Origin: Mesorhizobium sp. ES1-4
GTDB lineage: Bacteria > Pseudomonadota > Alphaproteobacteria > Rhizobiales > Rhizobiaceae
NCBI RefSeq assembly: GCF_020164745.1
Contig: NZ_JAIUGV010000003.1
Span: 1 to 64,000 of the forward strand
Direction: 5' to 3'
Length of the DNA: 64,000 nt
Each line of letters begins with the position of its first letter. Within the stretch, counting starts at the first letter, position 1. The notes under the pieces were generated by a model that was not told the DNA's origin, did not search any database, and saw nothing but the letters and a program-made list of their open reading frames with translations. Below, piece by piece: positions 29,182-38,459 of the stretch. The position numbers were made by a program, and so were the translations under genes.

Positions 29182-29276
29182 TACTTCCCCTCGTACCGCC
29201 GCAGGAGAACAATACCGGACGACCGAAGGAACAAGAAGATGAAACTCTAATCGTCTGTGTTTACTGAATATTAACC

Positions 29277-29291
29277 TTAACAGTCGGTTAA
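29277..29291 (-). promoter_or_regulatory. candidate CtrA binding site (TTAA-N7-TTAA)
   Basis: TTAA-CAGTCGG-TTAA is a perfect match to the cell-cycle regulator CtrA consensus of alphaproteobacteria. A further TTAA lies immediately to its left (TTAACCTTAA, 29271-29280). The site is in the AT-rich gap before the FeeM-like gene, about 100 bases from its start codon. The other flanking gene is pointing away and ends here. Confidence 0.55.
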
Positions 29292-29346
29292 CGCCTCGAT
29301 ACAACGCCTTTTAAGCGGGCTTTTCAAGCGATTAATAAGGGCGAAT

Positions 29347-31689
29347 TCAGGGGGTCGCGAGTTTGGCGACCGGCCGCAATTCCGCGGCGAAAGGCCAGGT
29401 CACGTTGGACATGGTCTCGATGCCCGAGGCGCTAAGCGCTGCGCCGAACAGGAAGCCCTGGACGAGATCCGGCTTCACCGAATGCACCAGGATCTTCAGT
29501 TGCTCAAAGGTTTCAACCCCTTCGATGGTGACCGTCAGCCCGAGCACCCGGGTCAGGTCGACGATGCCCTTCAACAGGTCGAGCGAGCGCTTGCTCTGGG
29601 TCACGTCCATCAGGAACGAGCGGTCGATCTTGATCTTGTCGAGCGGCAGCTTGTGGAGGTAGCTCAGGCTTGAATAGCCGGTGCCGAAATCGTCCAGGGC
29701 GATGCGGACGCCAAGCTGCTTCAGTTCCTCGATATACTGGCGCGTCAGCGACTTGTCGTCGAGTAGCGCGGTTTCGGTGACTTCAATCTCGAGGCGGTCG
29801 GCGGCGAGGCCGGAGTTCGCCAGTGCATCGCGAACCTTCTGGATGACGTCGCGGCTGCGGAAATCCCTGGCCGAAAGGTTGACCGAGACGCTGGTCTGGT
29901 CAGGCCATTTGGCGCATTCGGTGCAAGCCGCATGGAGCACGAAGGTGCTGATCTCGGAGATGATGCCCATCTCCTCGGCCAGCGGAATGAAGATGCCGGG
30001 CGAGATCGCCCCAAGATCGGGATGGTCCCAGCGGCAAAGCGCCTCGCAGCCGGCGATGCGCATGGTGTTCATCGCCACGATCGGCTGGTAAACGACCCGC
30101 AGTTCCTTGCTTTCCACGGCACTACGCAGATCCGCCTTCATCAACTGGCGGTTGCGGAACGCGGCGTCCATCGCCCCCTCGAACAGCCGCCAACCGTTCT
30201 TGCCGAGCTCCTTGGCCTTGTAGAGCGCCAAGTCCGCCTTGACGATCATGCCGTCGACATCGGTTTCGCCGACCTTGGACATCACCGCGCCGGCGCTGGC
30301 CTGGATCCGCAACCCATGCCCGGCGACGTCGACCTCTCCCTGCAGCTCGGCGAAAATCCCGTCGAGCAGGCTCGCTAGGTGGCTTTCGTCATCGATGCGG
30401 TCGGAGAACAGCATGAACTCGTCGCCGCCGAAGCGGCTGACGGTAAGGCCTTGGCCGGCGATGGCCGCCAGCCGCTCGGCGACGGCGTAGATCAGCCCGT
30501 CGCCGACAGGATGGCCGAGCGTGTCGTTGACGCTCTTGAAATCGTCGAGGTCGACCACGGCCAGGCCACACAGGCGATCGCGGTCGCCCGACGCCATCAG
30601 CTCGCCGACCAGTTCGTGGAAATAGGCGCGGTTCGGAAGGCCCGTGAGGTTGTCGTAGCGCGCCATGAACCGGATTTTTTCCTCCGCTTCGACACGCGCC
30701 GTTACATCCTCGAAGGTGATGACGCCCAATTCCTGGTTGCCCTCGCGCGCCGAGAATTCGAAGTGCTGCCCGTTGGAAAAGGAAACCAGCACCTTGCGGT
30801 CGCGCCCCTCGCGCAACGCGCGCGTCAGCTGCGCCTCGACATAGCGGCAGTCCTTCGGCGCCAGCATGCCGCCGGCAACGCCGCGCATCAGCAGCGAATG
30901 AATCGACCGCCCGAGCAGTTGGTCGGGCGAGCGCAGCGACATCAGACGGGCGGCCTCGGCGTTGCCGACGACGACCTTGCCGTCGGGGCCAAGCATGACC
31001 AGGCCATGCGACATGGTGTTGAGGGCACGGTTAAAGCGCTCGGCGAGCCTCGCCGCCGTCTTGCGTTCTGAAATGGCGTTGAACAGCACGGTGCGGACGT
31101 GGCTGGCCATGCGAGTAATGATGAAGATGAATGGGATAATGTAGAGGCCGAGGATGAAATCGCCGATATGGCCCTTCAGCATCAGCCCGACCGCGATCGG
31201 CAGCACCACCGTGAAGGCCTGCACCGCAACCATGGTCTTGGAGCCGTAATTGCGTCCGACAATGGTCACCGTCGAGCCCATTATGACGGCGATGGCGGCA
31301 CTTTCCCCAAAGACATCGGGAATGAGATAGATTGAGGTAAAGCAGAAAAGCCCCATGAAGAAGGCCTGGATGGTGCCCCCAATGAGGTAGTAGCGTTCCC
31401 ACTTCTTGGCTTGTTCATAAGTGTCGAAACTGCCAACGCGCAGGCCTTTGCGGATGCCGTAGTAACGGTAAAGCCCGGCCGCAAGCATGAGCGCGGCCAA
31501 TGCAAGATAGGCCGGATGCCCCGAGGTGAAATAAACGAGAATACCGATGAGGCCATGGCAAAACGCGCCAATCAGCAGGATCCCTGGATCGTTAAACAAC
31601 GATCGCACGAACCCAGCATAGACGTCCTCACCTATCTCTGCGGCTTTGTGTTCTTGCATGGCCTGCGGTGTCGCACGAACCGCAGTCAT
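29347..31689 (-). CDS. membrane GGDEF-EAL protein (putative diguanylate cyclase/phosphodiesterase)
   Basis: A 780-residue c-di-GMP enzyme. Five or six membrane helices fill about residues 30-215, followed by a PAS-like segment (about 240-350), GGDEF and EAL domains. The GGDEF motif is intact (RFGGDEF, 421-425). EAL at 549-551 is intact, with EVTETAL and DDFGTGYSSLSYL present, so both synthesis and breakdown of c-di-GMP are possible. It acts at the cytoplasmic membrane, and the membrane part may sense a ligand. It follows the ferredoxin oxidoreductase gene by about 100 bases on the same strand. Confidence 0.95.
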   Translation of the reverse strand: MTAVRATPQAMQEHKAAEIGEDVYAGFVRSLFNDPGILLIGAFCHGLIGILVYFTSGHPAYLALAALMLAAGLYRYYGIRKGLRVGSFDTYEQAKKWERYYLIGGTIQAFFMGLFCFTSIYLIPDVFGESAAIAVIMGSTVTIVGRNYGSKTMVAVQAFTVVLPIAVGLMLKGHIGDFILGLYIIPFIFIITRMASHVRTVLFNAISERKTAARLAERFNRALNTMSHGLVMLGPDGKVVVGNAEAARLMSLRSPDQLLGRSIHSLLMRGVAGGMLAPKDCRYVEAQLTRALREGRDRKVLVSFSNGQHFEFSAREGNQELGVITFEDVTARVEAEEKIRFMARYDNLTGLPNRAYFHELVGELMASGDRDRLCGLAVVDLDDFKSVNDTLGHPVGDGLIYAVAERLAAIAGQGLTVSRFGGDEFMLFSDRIDDESHLASLLDGIFAELQGEVDVAGHGLRIQASAGAVMSKVGETDVDGMIVKADLALYKAKELGKNGWRLFEGAMDAAFRNRQLMKADLRSAVESKELRVVYQPIVAMNTMRIAGCEALCRWDHPDLGAISPGIFIPLAEEMGIISEISTFVLHAACTECAKWPDQTSVSVNLSARDFRSRDVIQKVRDALANSGLAADRLEIEVTETALLDDKSLTRQYIEELKQLGVRIALDDFGTGYSSLSYLHKLPLDKIKIDRSFLMDVTQSKRSLDLLKGIVDLTRVLGLTVTIEGVETFEQLKILVHSVKPDLVQGFLFGAALSASGIETMSNVTWPFAAELRPVAKLATP

Positions 31690-31795
31690 GTCACATTCGC
31701 CTTAAGAAAGGTTTAGAGACGCCGTTTTGGCGTCTGCCGTCAAGTCGGCTAACCCTGCGTAGGCCGGGGAAATTCTTGTTCAGGTAAACGACGCG

Positions 31796-34700
31796 TCACT
31801 CGGCGGCCTGGAGTTCAGGCCTTGCCGGCGCCGTCGCAAAACGTTCGAGCAACCTGCGGCGCTCGCCCGCCGCCTTTTCGGCGCTGGCCTGCCGGACATG
31901 GCCATAGCCGCGGATCAGCGCCGGGACCGAGACCAGGGCAACCGCGGCCTCGACCTTGCCCGGAGCCAGCGCGCTGGCCACGAGTTGTAGATCGGCATCG
32001 TACTGCGTCAGCAACTGCCGCTCCATGCGCCGCTCGGCGGTGTAGCCGAACAGGTCGAAAGCAGTGCCGCGCAGGCCCTTCATCGCCGCCAGCAGCCGAA
32101 ACCCCTTCATCATCCAAGGGCCGAAGCTCGATTTCCTGAGCTTGCCGTCATTGCCGCGGCGCCCCATGATCGGCGGCGCGAGATGGAATTCGAGTTTCTC
32201 GTAGCTCTGGAACTGCTTGCCTAGCTCGGCGGCGAAGGAGCCATCGGTGTAGAGCCGCGCCACCTCGTATTCGTCCTTGATCGCCATCAGCTTGAACAGG
32301 TTCTTGGCCGCAGCTTCCATGACTGCAGTCGAGCCGGGTACGGCCCTTGTCTCGGCGGCACGCAAAACGGCCAGTTTGTCAGCGTAGCGCCGGCCATAGG
32401 CGGCGTTCTGATAGGCGGTCAGGAAAGCGACGCGGCGGGCGATGACATCGTCCAGCGTCTCAGCGACCGGCGCAGCCTGTCCGGCCTTGCCGGCGGAGGT
32501 TGGGCCTGGCTGTGTGATGAGGCCACGCACGAAATCCGGCTGATGCGCGGCGCGGCGGCCCCAGCGGAAAGCGGCGATGTTCATCGCCACTGCTTCGCCG
32601 TTCAATTCAATAGCCTTTTCAACAGCTTCGGCCGAAAGCGGCAGACCACCATGCTGGAAGGCAAAGCCGAGCATGAACATGTTGGCGCCGAGCGAATTGC
32701 CGAACAGTGCGGTGGCGGTGCGGGTGGCGTCGAAGAAATGCGCCTTGTCGTCACCGGCGGCGGACCGGATTGCCTTCTTCAGGCGCTCGACCGGCAGCGA
32801 GAAATCGGCCGACCGGGCGAATTCGCCGGGCATGATCTCGGCGGTGTTGGCGAGGAAGATCGTATGGCCCTCGCGCACCGCGGTCAGCACCTTCTTGGCG
32901 CCCGAGACGACCAGATCGCAACCGAGCACGAGGTCGGCCTTCCCCGCCGAAACGCGGATGGCATTGATGTCTTCCGGTGTGCGGGCGATGCGCACATGGG
33001 TGAACACCGAACCGCCCTTCTGGGCGAGGCCGGCCATGTCGATCATGCCGCAGCCCTTGTTTTCCAGATGCGCCGCCATGCCGAGCACGGCGCCCACGGT
33101 GACGACGCCGGTGCCGCCGACGCCGTCGATGATCGCCGCCCAGCCCTCGACGCCGAGCGGGAATTCGGTTGGCGGCGGCACGCCTTCAAGCGGGTCGGTC
33201 CTGCCGGCCAGGCCTTCTGCCTTGCGGATCTTGGCGCCGTGCACGGTGACGAAGGACGGGCAGAAGCCGTCGACGCAGGAGAAGTCCTTGTTGCAGCTCG
33301 ACTGGTCGATCTTGCGCTTGCGGCCGAACTCGGTCTCGACCGGCTGGATCGAGACGCAGTTCGATTGCACGCCGCAATCGCCGCAGCCTTCGCAGACCAG
33401 TTCGTTGATGAAGACGCGTTTGTCGGGGTCGGGAAAGGTGCCGCGTTTGCGGCGCCGGCGCTTTTCGGCCGCGCAGGTCTGGTCATAGAGCAGAACCGAC
33501 ATACCCTTGACGCCGCGCAGTTCGCGCTGGACGAGGTCGAGGTCGTCGCGGTGGTGGACAGTGGCGCCGGCCGGAAACTCGACCTTCCCCGCATATTTGT
33601 CGGGCTCGTCGGTGACGATGGCGATGCGGTCGACGCCCTCTGCCCGCACCTGCCTGGCGATCATGTCCACGGTCAGCCCGCCCTCATGCGGCTGGCCGCC
33701 GGTCATGGCGACGGCGTCGTTGTAGAGGATCTTGTAGGTGATGTTGGCTTCGCTCGACAGGGCGAAGCGGATCGCCAGCGTGCCGGAATGGTTGTAGGTG
33801 CCGTCGCCGAGATTCTGGAAAATGTGGTCGCGCTTGGAGAACGGCGCCTGGCCGACCCATTGCGCGCCCTCGCCGCCCATGGCGGTGAAGCCCAGCGTGT
33901 TGCGGTCCATCCACAGCGCCATGAAGTGGCAGCCGATGCCGGCGGCGGCGATCGAGCCGTCAGGGACCTTGGTCGAGGAATTGTGCGGACAACCTGAACA
34001 GAAGAAGGGCGTGCGCGAGCCGATGTCGGTGGCGTCCGCCAGCATCGCCTGGAACTGGCGCAGCTTCGCGATCCTTGCCGAAATCTCTTCGGACGGGCCG
34101 ATGGTCTTCACGATCCTCTCGCCAAGGGCAATGGCGATCTCGTTGGGGTCCAGCGCTCCCTTGGCCGGGAACAGCCAGTCGCCGCGCTCGTCCTTCTTGC
34201 CGACGATCACCGGCTGCGAGGCCGTGCCATAAAGGCTTTCGCGCAGCTGTACCTCGATCAGCGAGCGTTTCTCCTCGACCACGACAATGGTGTCGAGACC
34301 GCGCGCGAACTCGGCGATGTGCCGCAGGTCGAGCGGCCAGGGGCAGCCGACCTTGAACAGCCGCACGCCGATGCGGTTGGCGCCCGCCTCGTCGAGGCCG
34401 ATATCCTCCAGCGCCTGACGGACGTCGAGGTAGCTCTTGCCCAGCGTGATGATGCCGAGCTTCGGATTGCGGCCGCCCGAATAGACGATCCTGTTCAGCC
34501 CATTGGCATGGATGAAGGCGGACGCAGCGGCACGCTTGTGCTCATGCAGCCGCTCTTCCTGGCCAAGCATGTCGATCTCATGGCGGATGTTGAGGCCGCC
34601 CGGCGGCATGTCGAACTCCGGGACAACGATGTTCAGCCGTTCGAGCGAAGCATCGACCGATGCCGTCGATTCGATGTTGTCCTTGACGCATTTGATCGCC

Positions 34701-35290
34701 GCCCAGGTGCCGGCGAAGCGCGACATGGCAAATCCGTACAGACCATAGTCGATGATCTCCTGCACACCGGCCGGGTTGAGGATCGGCACCATGGTGTCGA
34801 CGAAGAGGAATTCGGTGGCGTGCGCATTGGTCGAGGATTCGGCCATGTGGTCGTCGCCCATGAGCGCAAGGACGCCGCCATGTTTCGACGAGCCGGCGAG
34901 ATTGGCGTGACGGAACACATCGCCCGAACGATCGACACCCGGCCCCTTGCCGTACCAGACCGAAAAGACGCCGTCATGGGTGCCCTCGCCCAGCAGTTCC
35001 GTCTGCTGCGAGCCCCAGCAGGCGGTGGCGGCAAGCTCTTCGTTGAGGCCGGGCTGGAAGACGATATCGGCACCAGCGAGTTGCTTTTTGGCCTTCCACA
35101 GCTGCATGTCCAGGCCGCCGAGCGGCGAGCCGCGATAGCCTGAGACGAAGCCAGCCGTGTTCAGGCCGGCGCGGCGGTCGCGCTCGCGCTGCATCAGAAG
35201 CATGCGGATGACGGCCTGCGCGCCGGAGAGGAAGATGCGCTCCTTCCCGAGATCGAACTTGTCGTCGAGCGCGACATCGTGCAGCGTCAT
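31796..35290 (-). CDS. indolepyruvate ferredoxin oxidoreductase family protein (fused)
   Basis: A 1164-residue single-chain 2-oxoacid:ferredoxin oxidoreductase that decarboxylates aromatic or branched 2-oxo acids to acyl-CoA. The N-terminal part has the ThDP-enzyme segments GYRGSPLGGLD and QPGLNEELAA. The middle has CSGCPHNSST and GIGCHFMALWM with the cofactor site. A Cys-rich cluster-binding segment is CEGCGDCGVQSNC. The C-terminal gamma domain has GVGGTGVVTVGA and DMAGLAQKGG. ATG 35290 has AGAGGAAA eight bases upstream. The frame runs on to 35548 without support. Confidence 0.95.
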   Translation of the reverse strand: MTLHDVALDDKFDLGKERIFLSGAQAVIRMLLMQRERDRRAGLNTAGFVSGYRGSPLGGLDMQLWKAKKQLAGADIVFQPGLNEELAATACWGSQQTELLGEGTHDGVFSVWYGKGPGVDRSGDVFRHANLAGSSKHGGVLALMGDDHMAESSTNAHATEFLFVDTMVPILNPAGVQEIIDYGLYGFAMSRFAGTWAAIKCVKDNIESTASVDASLERLNIVVPEFDMPPGGLNIRHEIDMLGQEERLHEHKRAAASAFIHANGLNRIVYSGGRNPKLGIITLGKSYLDVRQALEDIGLDEAGANRIGVRLFKVGCPWPLDLRHIAEFARGLDTIVVVEEKRSLIEVQLRESLYGTASQPVIVGKKDERGDWLFPAKGALDPNEIAIALGERIVKTIGPSEEISARIAKLRQFQAMLADATDIGSRTPFFCSGCPHNSSTKVPDGSIAAAGIGCHFMALWMDRNTLGFTAMGGEGAQWVGQAPFSKRDHIFQNLGDGTYNHSGTLAIRFALSSEANITYKILYNDAVAMTGGQPHEGGLTVDMIARQVRAEGVDRIAIVTDEPDKYAGKVEFPAGATVHHRDDLDLVQRELRGVKGMSVLLYDQTCAAEKRRRRKRGTFPDPDKRVFINELVCEGCGDCGVQSNCVSIQPVETEFGRKRKIDQSSCNKDFSCVDGFCPSFVTVHGAKIRKAEGLAGRTDPLEGVPPPTEFPLGVEGWAAIIDGVGGTGVVTVGAVLGMAAHLENKGCGMIDMAGLAQKGGSVFTHVRIARTPEDINAIRVSAGKADLVLGCDLVVSGAKKVLTAVREGHTIFLANTAEIMPGEFARSADFSLPVERLKKAIRSAAGDDKAHFFDATRTATALFGNSLGANMFMLGFAFQHGGLPLSAEAVEKAIELNGEAVAMNIAAFRWGRRAAHQPDFVRGLITQPGPTSAGKAGQAAPVAETLDDVIARRVAFLTAYQNAAYGRRYADKLAVLRAAETRAVPGSTAVMEAAAKNLFKLMAIKDEYEVARLYTDGSFAAELGKQFQSYEKLEFHLAPPIMGRRGNDGKLRKSSFGPWMMKGFRLLAAMKGLRGTAFDLFGYTAERRMERQLLTQYDADLQLVASALAPGKVEAAVALVSVPALIRGYGHVRQASAEKAAGERRRLLERFATAPARPELQAAE

Positions 35291-35498
35291 CAGGCATTTC
35301 CTCTGCGAAGGCCGCGCGGGGACAACGGCCAACGTCGGGATCGGATGACGCATCCTTTCTTCCCTTGCAAGGCAGGTCAAACAAAATCGAAAGGACCAGC
35401 CAATGCGCAACAAACAGTCCGCAGGTCGCTGGGCCGTGCATGAAACCGAGCGCCGGGGGTGCAGTGGCGCACGAAAATTCCCGGTGAAGTCGATGCCG

Positions 35499-36032
35499 TC
35501 AGCCGGCTTTCGAGCAGTCCGGCTTCGGCTCGCCGGGCAGCTTGCCATCGGGATGGCCGACGAGGTCGGGATTGGCCGTATAGAGCTGGTCGATGACCAA
35601 TGGCCGGTCGGGCAGGATCGACTGGTCTTCGGTCGACATCAGCGTGGTGTCGATGGTCTGCAGGACCGCACCGTCGGCGCCCTTGATGCTGATGGCAATG
35701 GCATAGGGCTTGTTCTTGACGACGCAGGTCAGCGCCGGGCTCTCCAGGCTCACCTTGTCGAGCTTCGGCCAGATCTTCTGCTCGACCACGAAGGGCTCAC
35801 CGCCGGCGGGGTTCTGGAAGCTGGCAACCGCCACCTGTCCCTCGCCCATCGGCTGCAGGGGCCGCAGCGTCACCACATAGGTCGCCCGGGCGAGACGGTA
35901 GTTGAAGACGAATATCTTGCCGGAAACCTCGAACAGCTTGCCCTCGCCGCCGGTGTCGCGGCAGGCGCCGAGTGCCATCACCGCTACCAGCACCACGCCA
36001 ACACCGATCGAACGGGAAAGAGTCCTAGGCAT
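35499..36032 (-). CDS. putative lipoprotein, unknown function
   Basis: A 177-residue secreted protein. The first 24 residues form a signal peptide ending in the lipobox LGAC, so the mature protein would start at a lipidated Cys in the inner or outer membrane. The rest is mainly beta-like with no known motif (KIFVFNYRLARATYVVTL, FVVEQKIWPKL, ALTCVVKNKPYAI). The start ATG 36032 overlaps the last codons of the CGNR gene by eight bases, so the two are co-expressed. I do not recognise the family. Confidence 0.8.
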   Translation of the reverse strand: MPRTLSRSIGVGVVLVAVMALGACRDTGGEGKLFEVSGKIFVFNYRLARATYVVTLRPLQPMGEGQVAVASFQNPAGGEPFVVEQKIWPKLDKVSLESPALTCVVKNKPYAIAISIKGADGAVLQTIDTTLMSTEDQSILPDRPLVIDQLYTANPDLVGHPDGKLPGEPKPDCSKAG

Positions 36033-36633
36033 TCCTGACCTCATTGGCCGCCATGCGGCGGCGATAGTGACGGCTCGCCTTCTGCCTGTTGCCGCACACC
36101 GCCATGTCGCACCAAAGGCGGCTGGAGTTGCGGCTTCTGTCGACGAACAGCCAGGTGCAGTTGGGACAGATCCTGAGCCTCGCGACGATGTCGTCGCGCA
36201 GCAACGAAAGGGCTGAAACCGCCAGCGCCGCCTCGAAGGCGATCGGCGTCGCCGGATCGCCGAACGGCCGTCCCGGCGCCCCGATCTCGGTCCGGCCGGC
36301 GGTAAGGCCCTGAGCGCAGGCGCGCAGGAATTCGGGCAGATCCGCGGTGGCGACCGCGCCCTTCGACACCGCGCCTCGAAACAGCCGGTCGGTGGTCTCG
36401 CGGATCGACGACACGACGGGTGCGACTGCCGCCGGCGACGATACCGCCAACCGCCTGTCGCCAAGCTCGGCGGCGCGAAAACCGCTGGCCGCTTCGGCGA
36501 AGCGGGCGATTTCGGCCGGATCGTCGAAGCGGTCGAAGGTGCGCTCCGGATCGCCGCGCAGCACGACGGTGTTCGCCGTGTCGAGCGCGAGCAGGCCACC
36601 AATGAAGCGGTGTGGAGTCCAGGCAACCGTCAT
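36025..36633 (-). CDS. CGNR zinc-finger transcriptional regulator (ABATE domain)
   Basis: A 202-residue regulator. The N-terminal ABATE ligand-binding-like domain begins FIGGLLALDTANTVV. The C-terminal CGNR zinc finger reads CPNCTWLFVDRSRN, then WCDMAVCGNRQKASRHYRR, with the four Cys for zinc and the signature CGNR. It probably controls its own gene and the divergent livH-like gene through an inverted repeat in the 133-base gap. The start ATG 36633 is only seven bases from a possible -10 element, so a leaderless mRNA is possible. Confidence 0.92.
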   Translation of the reverse strand: MTVAWTPHRFIGGLLALDTANTVVLRGDPERTFDRFDDPAEIARFAEAASGFRAAELGDRRLAVSSPAAVAPVVSSIRETTDRLFRGAVSKGAVATADLPEFLRACAQGLTAGRTEIGAPGRPFGDPATPIAFEAALAVSALSLLRDDIVARLRICPNCTWLFVDRSRNSSRLWCDMAVCGNRQKASRHYRRRMAANEVRNA

Positions 36634-36640
36634 ATCCGAA

Positions 36641-36676
36641 AATCTAACCGATAAATCACGTTTGACAAGTTAGATT
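36641..36676. promoter_or_regulatory. inverted repeat in divergent promoter, CGNR operator candidate
   Basis: AATCTAAC (36641-36648) and GTTAGATT (36669-36676) form a perfect 8-bp inverted repeat with 20 bases between. On the minus strand TTGTCA and TAGATT are 16 bases apart in this stretch. It lies between the CGNR gene and the livH-like gene. Confidence 0.5.
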
Positions 36677-36766
36677 CGGCGATGCAAACCTCGGATGCGG
36701 ACGGTATCGTCGCTTGTCCGACCCGCTTCTTGCCGGCCCGCTCTTGCCGGTCCGCTGTGGGGCGAG

Positions 36767-37693
36767 ATGCTTCTGGTGTTGTCGAGCATGCTTTACTTCT
36801 TCCAGCAGGTGCTGAACGGGCTGCATTCGGGGGCGCTCTACGCGTTGCTCGCCTTCGGCTACGTGCTGATCAACGGCATCCTGCACCGCACCAACCTTGC
36901 CTATGGGGCGCTGTTTGCCTTCTGCGGCCAGGCGATGATCCTGAGCGTCGCCTTCTGCTACCAGGTGCTGCGGCTGACACTGTTGGCTTCGGTGCTGTTC
37001 GGCGCCGTCGCGGCCTTCCTCTATGCCGCGCTCATCAGCCATGTGCTGTCGCGCAGCGTCTTCGAGCCGTTGGCTGACCGTACGCCCAATGCCATCGTGG
37101 TGACGACACTCGGCATCCTGCTTGTCCTGTCGGAAGCAAGCCGCATCGCCGCCGACACGCATGATCTGTGGCTGCCGCCAATGCTGGCGGAGCCCATCGT
37201 TTTCGCCGAAAGCTCCGGCTTCAAGGCGACGCTGACGCTGATCCAGGTGCTCGACTGCGCCCTGGTCCTGGCAGCGCTCGCGCTTGCCACCTGGGCGTTT
37301 GCCCGCTCAAACTTCGGCCGGTGCTGGCGCGCCGTATCCGACGATCCCCGGGCCGCCGCCCTGTGTGGCGTCGACGTGCGCGGCGTGTTCCGGCGTGCCG
37401 TGCTGTTCGGTGGCCTCTGCGCCGCGCTGGCCGGGGTCATGGCCAGCCTCTATTACGGCAATGTCAGCTTCGGCTCCGGCCTTGTCTACGGCTTGAAGAT
37501 CCTGTTCGTGACGGCGGTCGGCGGCTATCTCTCGCCGCCACGGGCGGCGCTGGGCGCCGCCGTTTTCGGCATGGTCGAATCACTGTGGGCCGGCTATTTC
37601 CCTGTCGAATGGCGCGATGCCTGGATGTATCTGTTGCTGGTGGCGATGCTGATCCTGATCGGCGCCGGCCGCGACACCGGCAAGCTCATCTGA
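36767..37693 (+). CDS. branched-chain amino acid ABC transporter permease (LivH-like), orphan
   Basis: Inner-membrane permease of 308 residues with eight or more hydrophobic helices. Family segments are FFQQVLNGLHSGALYALLAFGYVLINGILHRTN in shortened view (residues 9 on), the EAA-like loop around WRAVSDDPRAAALCGVD and the end AGYFPVEWRDAWMYLLLV. LivM, LivG, LivF and a binding protein are all missing around it, so partners must come from elsewhere or the gene is a relic. The start is uncertain: ATG 36767 has GGGG close upstream and ATG 36788 is possible. It is transcribed divergently from the CGNR regulator. Confidence 0.85.
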   Translation: MLLVLSSMLYFFQQVLNGLHSGALYALLAFGYVLINGILHRTNLAYGALFAFCGQAMILSVAFCYQVLRLTLLASVLFGAVAAFLYAALISHVLSRSVFEPLADRTPNAIVVTTLGILLVLSEASRIAADTHDLWLPPMLAEPIVFAESSGFKATLTLIQVLDCALVLAALALATWAFARSNFGRCWRAVSDDPRAAALCGVDVRGVFRRAVLFGGLCAALAGVMASLYYGNVSFGSGLVYGLKILFVTAVGGYLSPPRAALGAAVFGMVESLWAGYFPVEWRDAWMYLLLVAMLILIGAGRDTGKLI

Positions 37694-37874
37694 TCATCAG
37701 ACTTTGGTTGCATGACGTTTCGTCAGGGACCGGCTTTTCCACCGTGCCGCAAGGGCCGGTGGCTTGCATCCTTCCTCCCCGTGTTGACCAACCGGACCAC
37801 GCACTGCATACCGTTGGGCCACGCGACGCGACGAGAAAATGGGGATCGCGCGTCACCGCATCAGGGAGGAATGC

Positions 37875-38459
37875 ATGGCAGGGCTTCTCGCTCTATCCAG
37901 GGCCATTGATCGCGCCAACGAATTCATCGGCAAGTCGGTATCCTGGTTGATCCTGCTGGCGATCCTGGTGAGCGCGGCCAATGCGGTCATCCGCAAGGTG
38001 TTCGACACCTCGTCCAATGCGTGGCTGGAGCTGCAATGGTATCTGTTCGGCGCCGCCTTCATGCTGGCCGCCGCCTACACGCTGAAGCAGAACGAGCATA
38101 TCCGCATCGACATCGTCTACGGCCTGTTTCCACGCCGCGTGCAGCACTGGATCGACCTTTTCGGCCACGTCTTCTTCCTGATGCCGTTCGTGACGCTGAT
38201 GGTGTTCTATTTCGTGCCCTACGTGTCGCTGTCCTTCCACAGCGGCGAGATGTCGACCAACGCCGGCGGCCTGATCGTATGGCCCGCCAAGGCCATCCTG
38301 CTGGTCGGCTTTTTCCTGCTCGCGCTGCAGGGCATTTCCGAGATCATCAAGAAGATCGCCATCATGCGCGGCGTCATGGACGATCCCAACCCGTTCATTT
38401 CCGCCCACGAACAGGCTGAACTCGAAGCCAAGGCGCTCGCCGAGGAGGTGCGCTCGTGA
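37875..38459 (+). CDS. TRAP transporter small permease subunit (DctQ)
   Basis: Small membrane subunit of a TRAP importer, 194 residues with four helices. Typical segments are the family Trp/Gln pair in WLELQWYLFGAAFMLAAAYTL and the following NEHIRIDIVY. It pairs with DctM to form a sodium-driven importer for acids such as lactate, keto acids or sugar acids. ATG 37875 has GGGAGGA upstream. A frame start at 37839 lacks this. The stop overlaps the DctM start (TGATG). Confidence 0.94.
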   Translation: MAGLLALSRAIDRANEFIGKSVSWLILLAILVSAANAVIRKVFDTSSNAWLELQWYLFGAAFMLAAAYTLKQNEHIRIDIVYGLFPRRVQHWIDLFGHVFFLMPFVTLMVFYFVPYVSLSFHSGEMSTNAGGLIVWPAKAILLVGFFLLALQGISEIIKKIAIMRGVMDDPNPFISAHEQAELEAKALAEEVRS

